Source: Tricholoma matsutake (taxonomy: Eukaryota; Basidiomycota; Agaricomycetes; Agaricales; Tricholomataceae). From it: DNA of 64,000 nucleotides. Under the pieces are notes generated by a model. That model worked only from the letters and a program-made list of their open reading frames with translations. It was not told the DNA's origin and made no database searches. The DNA lies in contig AP026538.1 in NCBI GenBank assembly GCA_026075535.2, positions 13,462,337-13,526,336 on the forward strand, written 5' to 3'. Made by a program: the position numbers and the translations under genes. Shown here in pieces: positions 29,674 to 42,084 of the stretch. Each line of letters begins with the position of its first letter. Within the stretch, counting starts at the first letter, position 1.

Positions 29674-32373
29674 TTATCATTTACTTTTATATATAGCTTT
29701 CTCTTGCACATATACTATAGATTTAATGACATGACTGATATTGAATGAAAGAATGTTGAATATATTAACATGTTGTGAAAGTTAATAGTTTGTAATAGTA
29801 ATAGTTGTACTTAGGTGATGCAGGGCATGCCAGGGGATATGTAATGGTTGGAGGACTTATATACCTGGAGAGGCACACAGACCATTTGACATTGTTTGTC
29901 AGCAATCATATATTTCACATCACATCAGAATATTGCCACATGGTCTGTGCATGTCTTCAGGTATATAAACTTTTCACACATGCGCACTTGTGTTCCCCAA
30001 CAGTAGTTAGTTATATGTACAATTATCATATTAGTTTCTTGGTTTCCAGTTTTCCAGTTTCCTACTCTTGCATTGATAGCAAGCCCATGTTTGTGCTCAC
30101 ACTTGGTTCATTTTGACTTCTCCTTCATTTATCAGCTAACATCGATTTCCTACAGTTTCCAACCATCATTACAAATGACATGGGGAGGTGGAGAGGAACA
30201 GGCAAAGGAATGTGCATCGGGCAATCTCAATGCAAAAAAGCTGGCAGGATGAGTCATGTGAGATTATAGAAAGCCATGTGAGTATTGTATCCTTATACAT
30301 TATCTAGACTAATGAACAATCTCACCCAAAGTTTGTAAATAGAAATGTACTTCAAGTGCCAACCACAACCCCAAGCAGCCAATCCTTCAACTGCTGACAA
30401 TGCCAGCACAGAGATGGTGCTCCTATCTGAATATGATCAATATTTCCAATCACTATGGAAGATTTGGATTAGAATTGTCTACATTTACCTCCTATTAAGT
30501 ACCTAATAGATTATGGTCCAACTGCAGTAATAGCATCATCGACCACTGTTTGTTCATCCACACCCACATGACATGGCTAGCTGCTGTCCCTTGTCTGGCA
30601 CATCATATTCCTACTCACCTACTAGTATGGCATATGCAACATCTGTGTCACTACTACTTAATACCCAACATCTCGAACTCCCATTATGGTGACTTAGACA
30701 CATAACTTTGCTATTCAACCATGGCAAAAGGATGAGCTAGAGTCTACATTTAGGAACCTAGATCATTGTCTGTACAGGTTTGTGATGTGCTCAAACATGT
30801 CTCAAAGTAAATGGGCTGGGTAATGATATTCCTTTTGATAGTTTAAGTGAGCAAATTTTGCCTTCATAAGAGTGTGACAGAGAATAATGCTTTGTATAAT
30901 GAAGCATATTTAGTCCACAGAGAGGTTACAATGCCATACAATAACAAAAAGGAAACACCTTTGAAAAAGACTGCCCACACAACATTTCAATGACAAGACT
31001 TGGACAAGGTTCATGGGCTTACAAGTGCTGAGGGACAAGGAGATAATGTATGGGAGGAAGGGCAGAAAAAGGCAATAGCACACAGACTGATGTGGAGCTT
31101 GGAGGTTTGAAGTGTTAGTCCAGACCATTGAATGGGCACATTCACAATGTATTCCCTAATAACCATGAATTTGAGAGTGGTTCTAGGCTAGGCAGCAGCC
31201 AAGGTGGAGATTTGGGTTTGCAAGGCACCAAGTCATCTCCAAAATTTCTGTTCTGGAGCAGCTCCATATCTGCATTCTAGACCAGGAAAGCTGTTATGAA
31301 CTGATGGATGGGCAGAGAATCCTGTATAAAGATAGAGATCAGAGCATCATGAGTCCAGATTAAATCATATGGAAAAGTGCTGACCTGTTTCTGCAAGCAT
31401 GAGAACATGCGAGATGAGCACAGAACATGCAGGAGAGAGCATGGAAACATGTGCAGAAGAGTTGAGCTAACACGGTAAAGTGTTGCAACACAAAGCAAGA
31501 GTTGTGTGCAAGAGAGAGAGCACAAAAGCATGGACACATGATGAATGCAGAGGTGCTCATAGAGGAAGCTATGATGAGTGTAAGCCTTGTCATCCAAGAG
31601 GGGAACATACACAGCTCTGAGGAACTGGGGAACAGATGGGCTTTTGGCTTCAACCATGCTGAACAAGCTTATTGCACCCAGGCTTAGCGACAAGCCCAGA
31701 TTTCAGAGATGGAGTAAAGGAGATGAGAGCAAAGGAGAGGATGAGACAGAGAACAACAGTGAGTGTATTGCGGAGTCATGCACAGAATAAGCATGGACAG
31801 ATACAGACAACAGAGACAAACAAAAGTACAAGCAGTAATGAAGTTGTCATAAATGGAGCAAATTGAAGTTAATAACAAAGTTCAGAACATGAGCAGAAAA
31901 CTATGCTACATGAGAGCAAGAGAAGCAAGGGAGGTGCAGTGCCGCAATGACATAATATGGGTATGAACATAACAAAAATAGTAGTGAACATATTTTAAAT
32001 GAATAAACAAAAAGAACTACAATTATGGACATGAAACATAGTTGATGGAAGATAGCAGATAGCACAAGCATGGAAATAGGTGTGACGTGCAGAGAATACA
32101 TGGCAAGATGACTCAGTGACCAAGGTAGCCACATAGTTGTGTATTGGGAATAGCACTTTCAGGATGAATGTGCATACAAGAGTGCAACAAGAGTGTTTCA
32201 CATGACCTCACTTGACAATGCTTGACTGCAGGAGGACATCTCATATATTTTGGAATCCACAAACATCCGGGTATGTCTGAACATCTGAATGTCTGAGCCT
32301 CCCACAAATTTTGCTCAAATGATAGCTAAAGCCTGCCAAAGCCCCCTACATTGTCATTTGACATCCTCCATCG
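29674..32373. other. 2.7 kb without a recognisable gene
   Basis: I see only short ORFs of mixed composition on both strands. Between 31380 and 31760 the sequence is rich in GAGCA/ACATG words (AGAACATGCAGG, GGAAACATGTGC), giving long but compositionally odd minus-strand ORFs. No protein family, TIR pair or LTR is apparent. Confidence 0.4.
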
Positions 32374-34500
32374 ATGGTGGAGCTCGCAGCATTGCTCTCA
32401 GCAGTCCAATCACAGCCTGATACTTTCCAGGGAATCACCCTCAGCAGTTTGATGTGCTTTGTGGTATATGCTACCAAGCTCAAGGACGACAGCCTACTTG
32501 TACAATCTACTAATCATCCACCCGGTGTACCTCCCCTTACCTTACCTCAAAGTGTATCCTTGTTCTTAGCAAAAGCATGTGGGATTCCAAGAAGTGAACA
32601 AATTGATCTCTGTTGGGAGTTGTTGAATAACATGATATGGAATGATGAGCCAGCAATTTCAGCAGAGAGGGAGCAGGCTGCATTTGCAGAACATGGTCAT
32701 GTACTCAGAATAAGTAAAATAATTCATTGGCTTTGTCTTTGTTGAGTCTTATAGATGTCCTGATGCAGCTTATACACTTTATCCACCTCAACACACCTGC
32801 CTCAACACTGAATGCACCCAGAGCAAACAGACGCTTGTGCTCAAGAAGGCTGAGCAATGACACACTGTCTTGTTTATGGTGATGATGCTCAACCTGGAAA
32901 TCCAAACAAAACCCACTAAATGGTTTCAGATGGCATAACACAAGTCAGAGGAAGGATGTAAGGCCCTCTAGATGTCACCTGTCAGACCGACCATCAAATA
33001 GTCATAAAACAACTGCAAGTCGAAGCAGTTCAAAGCTAAAATAATGTGTTTTGAGGAGTTGCAATGATTTTCGAGACGTTGCGATGATTTTTCGAGGCTT
33101 TTTCAAAGAAGTTTCAAAGATTCTTTGAGTGCACAAATATGTTCGGATGCAAGATTGGGGGACTAGATGAGTAGCAGAAGCAAAGCAAAGGCAAATCGAG
33201 GGAAACAAGAGCGAAAATAGTGTAATGCGAGGAATTTCAAGGAATTTCAAGGAAGTTTAGCATAAAACACCAAACTTCAGACTGAATAAGACTAAACTGA
33301 ACTCTCAAATCACTGTGATCTGGGAGGAAGACAACGACTTTCTTGTTTTTCTTTGTATCTAGTACATCTTTTTATATAAAATAAAGAAACTACCTAAAAA
33401 GGCTAGAGAACATGAGGCAAACATGTGGAGAACTCGAGGCAAAAGACAATAGAAGTATATCAGAACAATAAAGCGAGACTAGAAGGGTGAATATAACACA
33501 TGATGAAGAAATAATAAGAAAGAATAGCTAAAAGCAGACTGTCCTTGTTATAAATTGCATAAAACATTGGAAACTGCTTCAAGCGGATTGTATGCATGCA
33601 CATGCGGTCAAAATGTGTTCGATATACTCGAGATAGTGTCCCATGTGTCCAGCATGCATCCGAAGATCATTCAAATAGGAAATACTGTGTCCAAAGATTT
33701 TTTTGAGGCTTGAGGTTTTTCAAAGATTTTCGAAGATTCTTCAGACTTCGTTCATGGCCCGAAATGGGTGCAATATTGTTCGACAATGGTAGGGGATATG
33801 TCTGGCATGTGTGCGATGACCATTCGGATAGCGATATAGTGTCCAATGTCAATTTTCGATGTTCAATGATTTTCGAAGTCAGTCGAGGAAATATCAGACT
33901 TGTTCGAAGGCCGATATTGCTCCGATATTGCTCGAAACTGGTTTGGAACTCATCGGTGATGTTCCAAGTGTATATACTGAGCTGTACGAAGGTTGGGGGA
34001 ATTGTATTATGGCAGCTGAAGGCATACAAAGAATTTCGAAGCATCTTCGTGACTTTGTAGAGGTTTGTAGAGCTTTGGAGGGGTTTGTATGGGTTTGTAG
34101 AGCTTTGTAGAGGTCTGTAGAGACTCATAGAGCTTCAACAATGATCGTAGATGTGTTTTCCAAGCTTGAATGACAAGGTGGACCTATCAATGGTGGATGG
34201 TGTATTTCCAACATGGTCAATCCATCTCTACTGCACAGGTGATTACCATTACATTGTCTCTTGATTGTCCATTGTAATGATTGTATTCACTTTAGACTGT
34301 AAGATTAACTACCACCATAGTTTTTATGTTGAAGGAGGACAGCATGTATACTATGATGCAATCCCAGAGATCATCCAGGTGGGAGAGCACCAGTTTGGTG
34401 AATGGAGGGTGATTGACATGGTTATTATGTTGATGTTAGTCTCATGGTATGTGTGCTCTGCTTACAACTTGTCTGTGGAGTTTGACTCTGGTTCCAACAT
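32374..34500 (+). pseudogene. CxC5 N-terminal region of a KDZ-associated protein, split by an LTR-like insertion
   Basis: The Met at 32374 starts a typical N-terminus: ITLSSLMCFVVYATKLKDDS, LPQSVSLFLAKACGI, DLCWELLNNMIW. A short intron (about 32696-32755) precedes a cysteine-rich segment (YPPQHTCLNTECTQSK, KKAEQ then TGA for Arg). After the insertion (32881-34189) the frame continues WSIHLYCT; an intron with TTTAG acceptor near 34300 leads to DCKINYHHSFYVEGGQ, IPEIIQVGEHQF and MLMLVSWYVCSAYN. This is the CxC5 layout. At about 34490 it passes directly into KDZ transposase sequence, without the CxC6 half found in the gene at 18734-20757, so this may be a chimera made by deletion. Confidence 0.72.
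32881..34189. repeat. LTR-like repeat, copy 2, with 4-5 bp TSD
   Basis: It is inserted in the CxC5 coding sequence: atgg(t) at 32877-32881 and 34190-34194 flank it, and the protein frame continues across. It starts TGATGATGCTCAACC and ends GGACCTATCA, giving TG..CA ends. It is homologous at both ends to 23192-24192. The interior near 33680-34130 is rich in TTCGAAG words and ends with a TTTGTAGAGCTTTG minisatellite (34061-34130). No protein is encoded; a solo LTR or non-autonomous element fits. Confidence 0.6.
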
Positions 34501-36894
34501 CATCAGCCTGGTGTCAATCTGCAGGAAAATTGGACTGAGGATCCTGACCAGTAAGTCAAATTGCATGAATTGGAATGTATTTAATGTAATCTTACCTCAG
34601 AATGGCATACACTCAGACTTTTGTCATGGATGGAAACTTCACCACTGTTCATCAGAAGCGCGAAAATGCTCACCATGATATTAAGCTCAGTCATGGTGAT
34701 TTTTTCATGACCGAGCTGAATCACTACAAAGCACACCTCGCCGTTGCTAAGGAAGTCACAGAGGTAAGATATTTGAAAGACTTTCAGTGTATTTACTAAC
34801 TCCAAATTAGAAACCGACCTGCAATGAGCATCATGCTGTAAATGACTGCTTCATCAAATACAAGGGTCTTGATGTAACCGGTGTCAGTGCAACTGCTTGT
34901 GGCCATCATGGTTGCTTCTGCCCCAGTGCGGTGGTTGACTTCCAAAAAGGGGAACAGTGAGATATCTTCACATTCTGAGAGACATTGTGTAATGTTTTCT
35001 AGACAAGCAAACATGGACTATTCTTTATCTGAAGCCTTGAAAAACACTAATATCACCAGACTCAAGAAAATCATTTTGATTTATGATATAATGTGCCAGT
35101 ATTGGAAGAGGCTCAGACTTCGGATGGAGGAGAGTCAGTATATCCAGCTACCACTTGGCATTGCCATTCTGCATGGTATTGGTCTTTTCCATGTTGGTGG
35201 CCATGTCTGGCAATGTTTCTCATGCTTTTCACCGAGTTTCATTCCCAGTGCCGGACAAGTGGATGGAGAAATCCTTGAATCATTGTGGTCAGTGTTGAAT
35301 GAAATCTCACCTAGTACCCAAAATGCTACCATTTTTGGACGGATTGAAACCTTGGATGATCATATGGGGGATTCCAACTTCAAAAAAATGCAGGACATAG
35401 GTGAATACACGTTTGTACCTTGTGCCAGATTGACTTGGAACCAGATGTAGTGGTTACCACCACCCGCTGATTCAGAGCCGCTGTGGCAGGTGAGGAGGAA
35501 AGTCGGGTGGACCTATTGCAGTACACGGCAAACTCAGACCCTGAGGAGATTGCAACCTGGAAAGAATTGGAAAAACACTCTCAGGCAACACGTCTAACCG
35601 ATCCAGAAGCAATGGACATCTATGATATAAACCCTGGTCAGGTAGTGGTCACACAAAGCGACCTTCAAATGAACCTTCTAGAGGATGAAGATGAAACCGG
35701 TGATGGAAAGGGTGAAACCACCTAGGTTGCTCTTGGCCTCAAACTTGAGGAAGCCCAGTGCATATCCAGCCATTGCAAAATATTCCTATGCTAACTAGTA
35801 TCAGACTGGCTCTTTGGACCTTTATACATCAACAGCATTCAGTGTTGTCCAAGGCCGATAAGCTGAAGATTGCAACAAAATGGCAAAACCTTGATACCAG
35901 AGTGGATTCCTTCATTGCTAAATCAGAACAATTTGTGAACAATGACACATTGGATACACTGCAAAAGCTTAATGAATCGCCACCGAGACCAGTACTCCCA
36001 TCACAAGCTCCCGATTACCAGACTAACTCAGATGACGATGATCAAAGCAACACATTTATTACAAGGCCCCTGGTAGCAGCAGTCCATACCGCTGAAACAT
36101 GCCCATTACCTCTTCCCTCTACATTTGGCTTTCCACAAATTACTCAGCTTGGTTTGGATTCCCTCGCCGAGAAAGAGTTGAGATTGAGGGAAGGACAAGC
36201 AAATGATGAGCTCCAGGGTGTTAGAATGGCCCTCAGTGAGAAATCTTTCTTATTCAGAAAGAATTTATGTCTCGCCACCTCCAAGAACAAAAAGGGAAGG
36301 GCTTGGTCAAAGGTGCATGCTATTAGCTGCTGGGTTCAAGCACATTGTCAGGTATACAATGCTGCGAGGGCTGCAATGGTATCATTGGGATGTTCACCTG
36401 AGATGCAGTCCAAGTATCAGGTATTGTGCTGGGACAAACTCAAGATTTCAACTGCTGCGGTGAGGGGTGGTACCGGCAATGCTGAGGGTGGAAGCCGGAG
36501 ACAGGATGAACCATTGCCATGGTTTTGGACCATTAATGTCCAAGCCGATGTTGAGGCAAGTGAAATGATGAAAGAATGTAAGTACACCTCAATTCACTTT
36601 AATGAGCGACTTCACTATTATTTAGTCTACAGGGTGCACTGGTTACGGGCGAATGCCAAACATGATAGATGGTCGGAGGAGTTATCAATTACTAGTCATG
36701 AAATGGCTTGGATCCCACATTATTTTCTTCACAGAGCAGAGGTCTGGGTTAACTGCTTGGAAACTCAGACCTCACCAGGAGCTGTGGCATATACCAAACG
36801 TCAGGCGGCAAACTGGAAAAGGATGGCCACTTCCTCCGTGCATATTTTCAAAGCCATACATCCATGGGTAGGAAATGTCTGGGGTTTTGAGTAG
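34501..36894 (+). pseudogene. KDZ (Kyakuja-Dileera-Zisupton) transposase
   Basis: The sequence HQPGVNLQENWTEDPDQ runs to an intron (about 34552-34600, GTAAGT..CTCAG), then TFVMDGNFT and LSHGDFFMTELNHYKAHL. A second intron (from 34763) leads to TGVSATACGHHGCFCP and AVVDFQKGE; a third (about 34959-35003) leads to NMDYSLSEALKN, IYDIMCQYWKR, PLGIAILHGIGLFHVGGH, AGQVDGEILESLWSVLN and TLDDHMGDSNFKKM. These are hallmark KDZ motifs in the usual order. The C-terminal part has TDPEAMDIYD, LGLDSLAEKELRLREGQAND and KSFLFRKNLCLA, then a long C-terminal region ending at 36894. Breaks occur near 35447 and 35725 (TAG). The product would cut and join the element's DNA. Confidence 0.85.
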
Positions 36895-36916
36895 CCAGGT
36901 AATTGGAAGGATGCCG

Positions 36917-37542
36917 TGTTTGGCAGCCTACACTAGACTTATGTTTACGGGAAAGACAGGATCAAATTATCTTCGTTGGATGGAAGTAGGAACCATAAGT
37001 TACTACAATTAAAAGAACTGGAAGTTACTATACCTTCGTTGCATGGAAGTAGGCACGAAGGTTAAGGAATAAAAAATAAGTAATATATAAGAAAAAGATC
37101 GACCGTGCAAGTAAAAGGCTGCATCAAGTGTAGTGTGTGATTTGGGAAGGCCGCATTGGGCGTAGTCACATAATAGGAAAATACTGCATCAATAGGATAA
37201 TGTCGGCGCTGCTGGATGTGGATGGAAGGGTAATAAAGATGTATGGTGCCATTGCCAGGATGCATATCGCTGGCGTGTTGTTGTCGTATTCACCTGTGGC
37301 TGTGCCGGCGGCGAGGGTGATTGTGTCGGCAATGTGTGTAGCTGTGCCGGCACCGTGGGAGTGTGTTGGTAGTGTGGGGTGGTCGTAACTCACTGTAACA
37401 CATACATTGGTATATCAGGTGTTGGTGAGTTGGTGATGCACCATAGGTGGCTATGCTATCGCCGGTGGCTGTGTCGGCGATGTGTGTGGTGTGCCGGCAT
37501 GGTGGAAGTGTGTAATGGCGGCTAGGTAAATTAGCTCATCGT
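36917..37542 (+). repeat. GTTTGGCAGCC repeat family, copy 2 (3' truncated)
   Basis: It starts TGTTTGGCAGCCTACACTAG 22 bp after the KDZ stop and follows copies 1 and 3 through the ATAATATATAAG, GTGTGTGATTTGGGAAGG and GTGTCGGC repeats. It diverges after GGTAAATTAGCTC, so the terminal hairpin is missing. The 12 bp before it (TTGGAAGGATGCC) are shared with the flank of copy 3. Confidence 0.65.
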
Positions 37543-37983
37543 TTGTGATATTTGACCATACTTGCTGCATGTACCCTGCCACCGACATTGTAATTGCAGC
37601 CCCACTGACAACACATCCATCTATTGGTGAATGGCTCAAATGGCTCAAATGGCTCAAATGGCACAAATGGCTCGATTGGAGCCATGACTGAAGACAACAA
37701 ATGATGGTTTACTAATCTTACCTTTTTTTTATAAAATTCTAAATAATTGGCAGACCACCCAGCTAATAATACTCCACTACTCGCTGTTATGCTCAGGGAC
37801 ATTGTGATTTATTAAGGTGTGGCAAGAGGATTAAAGGTGTACCGAGTGAAGTCATGGGTATATTAGGGTATATTGAGGCTGAAATATGACCAGTAAATAG
37901 TCCTCAGGGACAGTCTGATGCAATATCAAGGTACCTAATGTATTTGCCAGCACAACCTGTCTACTGTGTCCACATTGACTATC
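37543..37983. other. Intergenic, with a 10-bp tandem repeat
   Basis: At 37630-37674 the unit ATGGCTCAAA is repeated about 4.5 times. No other feature was recognised. Confidence 0.5.
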
Positions 37984-40519
37984 ATGTCCGCCGAGGATGC
38001 TGATCAAAGTGGGGAAGACTTTGGCAGCTGTCCTTCAAGTTCTAGTGCAGAATTTCAACCAGGTGCCCATAAGTAGTCACCAGCGGAACTGAATGTGCTA
38101 CGGCAACGAGTGGACAACTGGAAGACATTGAAAAACCACAAAGTGCAACAACTAACCTTACAAGGTACCATGACAGACTTATTTAATTTACCTGTTAAAC
38201 CTCCAATGGATGGCCTGCAGGAAGTGAGCAATAAGCCCTTGATGTATATTCTGCTCTTTGACAAACATGATTATCAGCGTATTAGAGCTTGGTACAGACA
38301 AAATGCTCGCAAACCACCGAAGGCGGCAGTCGGCAAGGTCCCTCCACAGTGCAAAGTAATTATCCACCTGTATGGGTCAGAAATAGAGGCGGCGATTGGA
38401 TGGGAGGCTCCAGAACTGGTGAAAGGACGACCGGACTGGATGGCCAAATATTTGCGGCAATATGCCAAGGTCAACAAAAGAATCTCCAATGATTCACAGG
38501 AAAACGCAAAGATTGAGGCACTTCAGCAACAATGGATGAATACCAGCCCACCGTCGGCTGTTCAGCAAAAGTACATGTATCGCCCATAATTCAGTAACTT
38601 GGCTGAATTGATCTTAGGGATGCTGAGAAAATGCTCACAAAGCATATGAATGAATTTCAAAATTCTATGTACCTTGAACTTGGGGTTCGAATGGTTGTGT
38701 TGGGTGGATGGGTAAATCCAGCGGGCAAGAGGAAGTGGAGCATGTATGTCCATTCACCTGGCATTTAACGGCGACTAATGAAGAATTTGTAGGTTTGAAA
38801 CAAATAGCTGTTTAGGCAACAATAAGCCAAATTTCATCGCCGATGAACCTGGGTGGCATGAAAAGCCTATTGCAGACACGTTCGAGGCATACATCGAGGA
38901 ATATCTCACCGCCGATGAAGAGGAGAAATCAGTGATACGACCTGCTAGTGGGGCAAAGCCTAAACAAATCCTGGAGACTGGAGTGAAGGGACAGCCACTG
39001 CTACCGGCAAACTGTCTTATCCGCCACGGCGACAATGCCCAGTTTTTGAATTACCAAAAACAAGTTTTACAGGCATACATTGAAAGGATGTACAGTGAGT
39101 GAACCATTTTTGATTAATGAAGATACTGATCCCTGGCAAGATTTAGCTGGAAGGAGAACCTCTGGTCATGTCCCGTGGCTTGATATTCACACATGGCAAT
39201 CCGAATTTATCAACCAGGTGGACTATATGCCTCTGCAGAAAGGAGGAAAGAGCTGCACAACTTCCTTGGTGCCAGGGAGATCACGAGCATCAACTGCGGC
39301 ACCGGAAGACTCAGATGAATCACTGGATGAGGAGTTTGTATTATTGCAGGAACCATCGAAAATGCATAAACATGATATCGAGGCATGTTTTACCCATTGG
39401 ATGGGAAGGCAGGAAGAAGGAAGATTGGTTTCAAATTCACAAATGCCCTTAATTCATGGGAGGGAACACTTTGGCCGGCAGTTCGATTACAAGAACTTAC
39501 AGACTTGGATGACATGGAGACTGAAGGAATGACAGCAGCTCCATGCAATCCACCGAAGCGCAAACGAACCAAAAAGAAAACAAAAGGCAAACGGCCCAAG
39601 GCCACCACACATCAACCCAAAAGTGAGAGTGCACCAGTACTGAAACAACAAAAGAAAAAGCAGCCCGACACTCCTCCACTGGCTATTACACCTATCAACC
39701 AACAAGCTGCTGGGTTAGCTCCACTGCTACTGGAAAACCTGATTGCCACTGGAATGGGACCTTTTGGTTGATCCCATGCTCCAGAAGGCGCTCATTCCAC
39801 CTGGCCGATACGTAACAGTGGAGGATCACAATATTCCGGCGATGACAGGTTTGACGACCGATCCTACAGGAGTCGACATGACAGAGCCTACCTATGCTAG
39901 CTATCTTGCAGATTTGGAGTGTGGGGGTCATTTAATGAATGGTCCAGTTCCTGCATGGATGGATCATGGTAGTATCCATGATTCCACTGCACCTGCCCTC
40001 TGACCGGCCATTCGGCAAGGTCAAAATTCTCACCAGAACATGACACTAGCTTCATTACTGATGGATACCATCCCTGAGGCAACATCAGTTGCTTCAACCG
40101 ATAGTGTAATCCCTGACCACAGAAAGCGTTGGATGAAAACACGATCAAGATCCTGTGCTTACAACACCGATGAAGTGACTACAACACAGGATGCTGGAAC
40201 GAGTACACCAGTGGAAGGAAGCAAGGGAAAGCTGAAAAGAGCATGGTCAAATGACCACAGATCCCGCGCTTGCAACACCAATGAAGTGACTACAACACAG
40301 GATGCTGGAATGAGTACACCAGTGGAAGCAAGCAAGGGAAAGCTGAAAAGAGCATGGTCGAATGACCACAATAGTTGCAGCCGGCGGCCTAAAAAATCAA
40401 AGCCCAGCAACACTGATGTCCAAGTGATGAATGTGACAATGGATCCTGGCCTCCATCCAAGGCCAAGACCAAAAGCTTGTGGAGATGCATCCACTGACCC
40501 CCAGGATATGTTTGACTGA
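37984..40519 (+). CDS. Unrecognised multi-exon gene of basidiomycete type
   Basis: I do not know a function. From an ATG at 37984 an acidic start (SAEDADQSGEDFGSCPSSSS) leads, past a TAG near 38075, to LNVLRQRVDNWKTL, a helical region (YQRIRAWYRQNARKPPKA) and MAKYLRQYAKVNKR. A short intron (about 38569-38592) leads to MLTKHMNEFQNSMYLELG and RMVVLGGWVNPAGK. A further exon at 38815-39095 has PNFIADEPGWHEKPIADTFE, then an intron (GTGAGT) and SGHVPWLDIHTW. The C-terminal part is Lys-rich (RKRTKKKTKGKRP) and contains a 111-bp tandem duplication (40151-40370) encoding a repeated NTDEVTTTQDAG..KGKLKRAWSNDH unit. Introns would need confirmation. The position 1 kb behind a KDZ gene suggests it may belong to a transposon. 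Confidence 0.5.
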
Positions 40520-41464
40520 CACCGACATGCACAATAAACCATGCCTTTGGATATCACCGTGGTTGGCGGATAGTTTTTTTTTGGCGCTGCCATGGATGCA
40601 ATACATTCAATAGATCCCTTATATATTTCATCTACTAATGAAATAACCATGCATATATTCTTCAAACTATGTGCCCCTAAGTGCCGGTGCATTATCACCA
40701 CCGTTGTCACTACTATCACCAGTCCCTACAAAGTACCGTTTGTGTATAGATTCTTTTATGAGAAAGGCCCATAGACATTTCCTTAGGTCATGTACAGTGA
40801 CCGTCGCTGATCATGGCACCAGTCATTTGCTTAGCTCTGAACTTGTATGCTTGTAACATTATCACTACACCATGTCAGGTGCCAACTTTATGTTTTCCGG
40901 TGCTGAGACATCCTGTTAGGAAATAGCTGACTGCCACACAAGCGACAGTTGCTGTCTGGCCGGTGTCAGGATTAATCTACATCTACTCTCATTGCACATT
41001 ACTACTGTCTTTGACTAATGATTGTTCTCTTCTCTTACTTGCCTGTGTATCTCCCTACCAGCGCCAGTCACTACAATGTACTGTTTTAGGATATATTCTT
41101 TATGATTTGTAATAACAGCAGTAATTCAAGTCCTGTATGCTATAGTTGTGTGGGCCCATACTGTTTTCCTTTTACTGTCATGGGCCCACACGATCTTTCC
41201 ATCCAGCGCATCATTTGTATGGGCCCATTTCCATGTATTATGTTAGGATGGGCCCATACGGATGCTCATGGGGTTCTACCACTCCAATGTACTGTTTTAG
41301 CATATATTCTGCACTGGTCATCCGGCAGCGATTAGTGTACACAGTGTTTGTGATACCCATTGGTCAATAGTTTCTTACTTTTACAGCATGTCATTGCTTT
41401 TCGTTATCAGTGACCACTGGCGGCGATTAGTGTACAAGTCTAAGAGCTATGGGAATGATCAGCG
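40520..41464. repeat. GGGCCCAT-rich degenerate repeat region, left block
   Basis: This is non-coding. It has repeated phrases CACTACAATGTACTG, CATATATTCT and ATGGGCCCATAC. The part at 40893-41279 is repeated at 49903-50295 with few changes. TT element C inserted into this region: its target duplication is tgatcagcg at 41456-41464. Confidence 0.65.
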
Positions 41465-41779
41465 GAGGTCTTTACACTCCCCCCCATATCCCTATAGGAA
41501 TCCAATGATTCCAATGATTCCAATCAGACTCCAATCGGAATCCAACCATATTCCAATGTCATTTTCACCAGCCAAATTGACATGAAATGGCACATTTAGT
41601 CCTAGTCCAGTCCGATGTAGTCCGATCAGAGTCCGATCAGACTATCGGAATTTCCTAGGAATTTCCAATCATAGAAATCACATAGGACTAGTCCAAAGTT
41701 ATGCTAAGACATCAGACAACATAGGATTCCAATAGGAATGAAAGCAGCCTTGCTTAGTAATATAGTATAAAAAATTAAG

Positions 41780-41871
41780 CGCACAGACGAGAATTGAACA
41801 CTTGACTACAGAAGATTATGTAAGTGTAAACTGACAACAATACCATTAGGCTAAACAATCATTACAGGTAA
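41780..41871 (-). other. tRNA-like module (left end of TT element C)
   Basis: On minus it carries the same TTTAGCCTAATGGTATTG and AAGTGTTCAATTC boxes as 27946-28028. Confidence 0.5.
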
Positions 41872-42084
41872 GTGATCATACTACACTACATACCATTCCC
41901 GCGGGTGTGATGACAAAGCACATAGCCGTGTCATCACACCTGCCAGCTCATCAACTCCCACCACCACCACCAATGATGACAAGCATGAACCACCTCAACC
42001 CAGCAACTCCCACCACTCCCACTTCACCCCCATCTCTAGATGAGCCCCCAAGACCGGAAATGACTGGTTTTGACGCCGAACGAC

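Noticed and set aside
31277..31693. A 138-residue minus-strand ORF
   Set aside because: It comes from a compositionally odd GAGCA/ACATG-rich stretch with no domain and no splice support.
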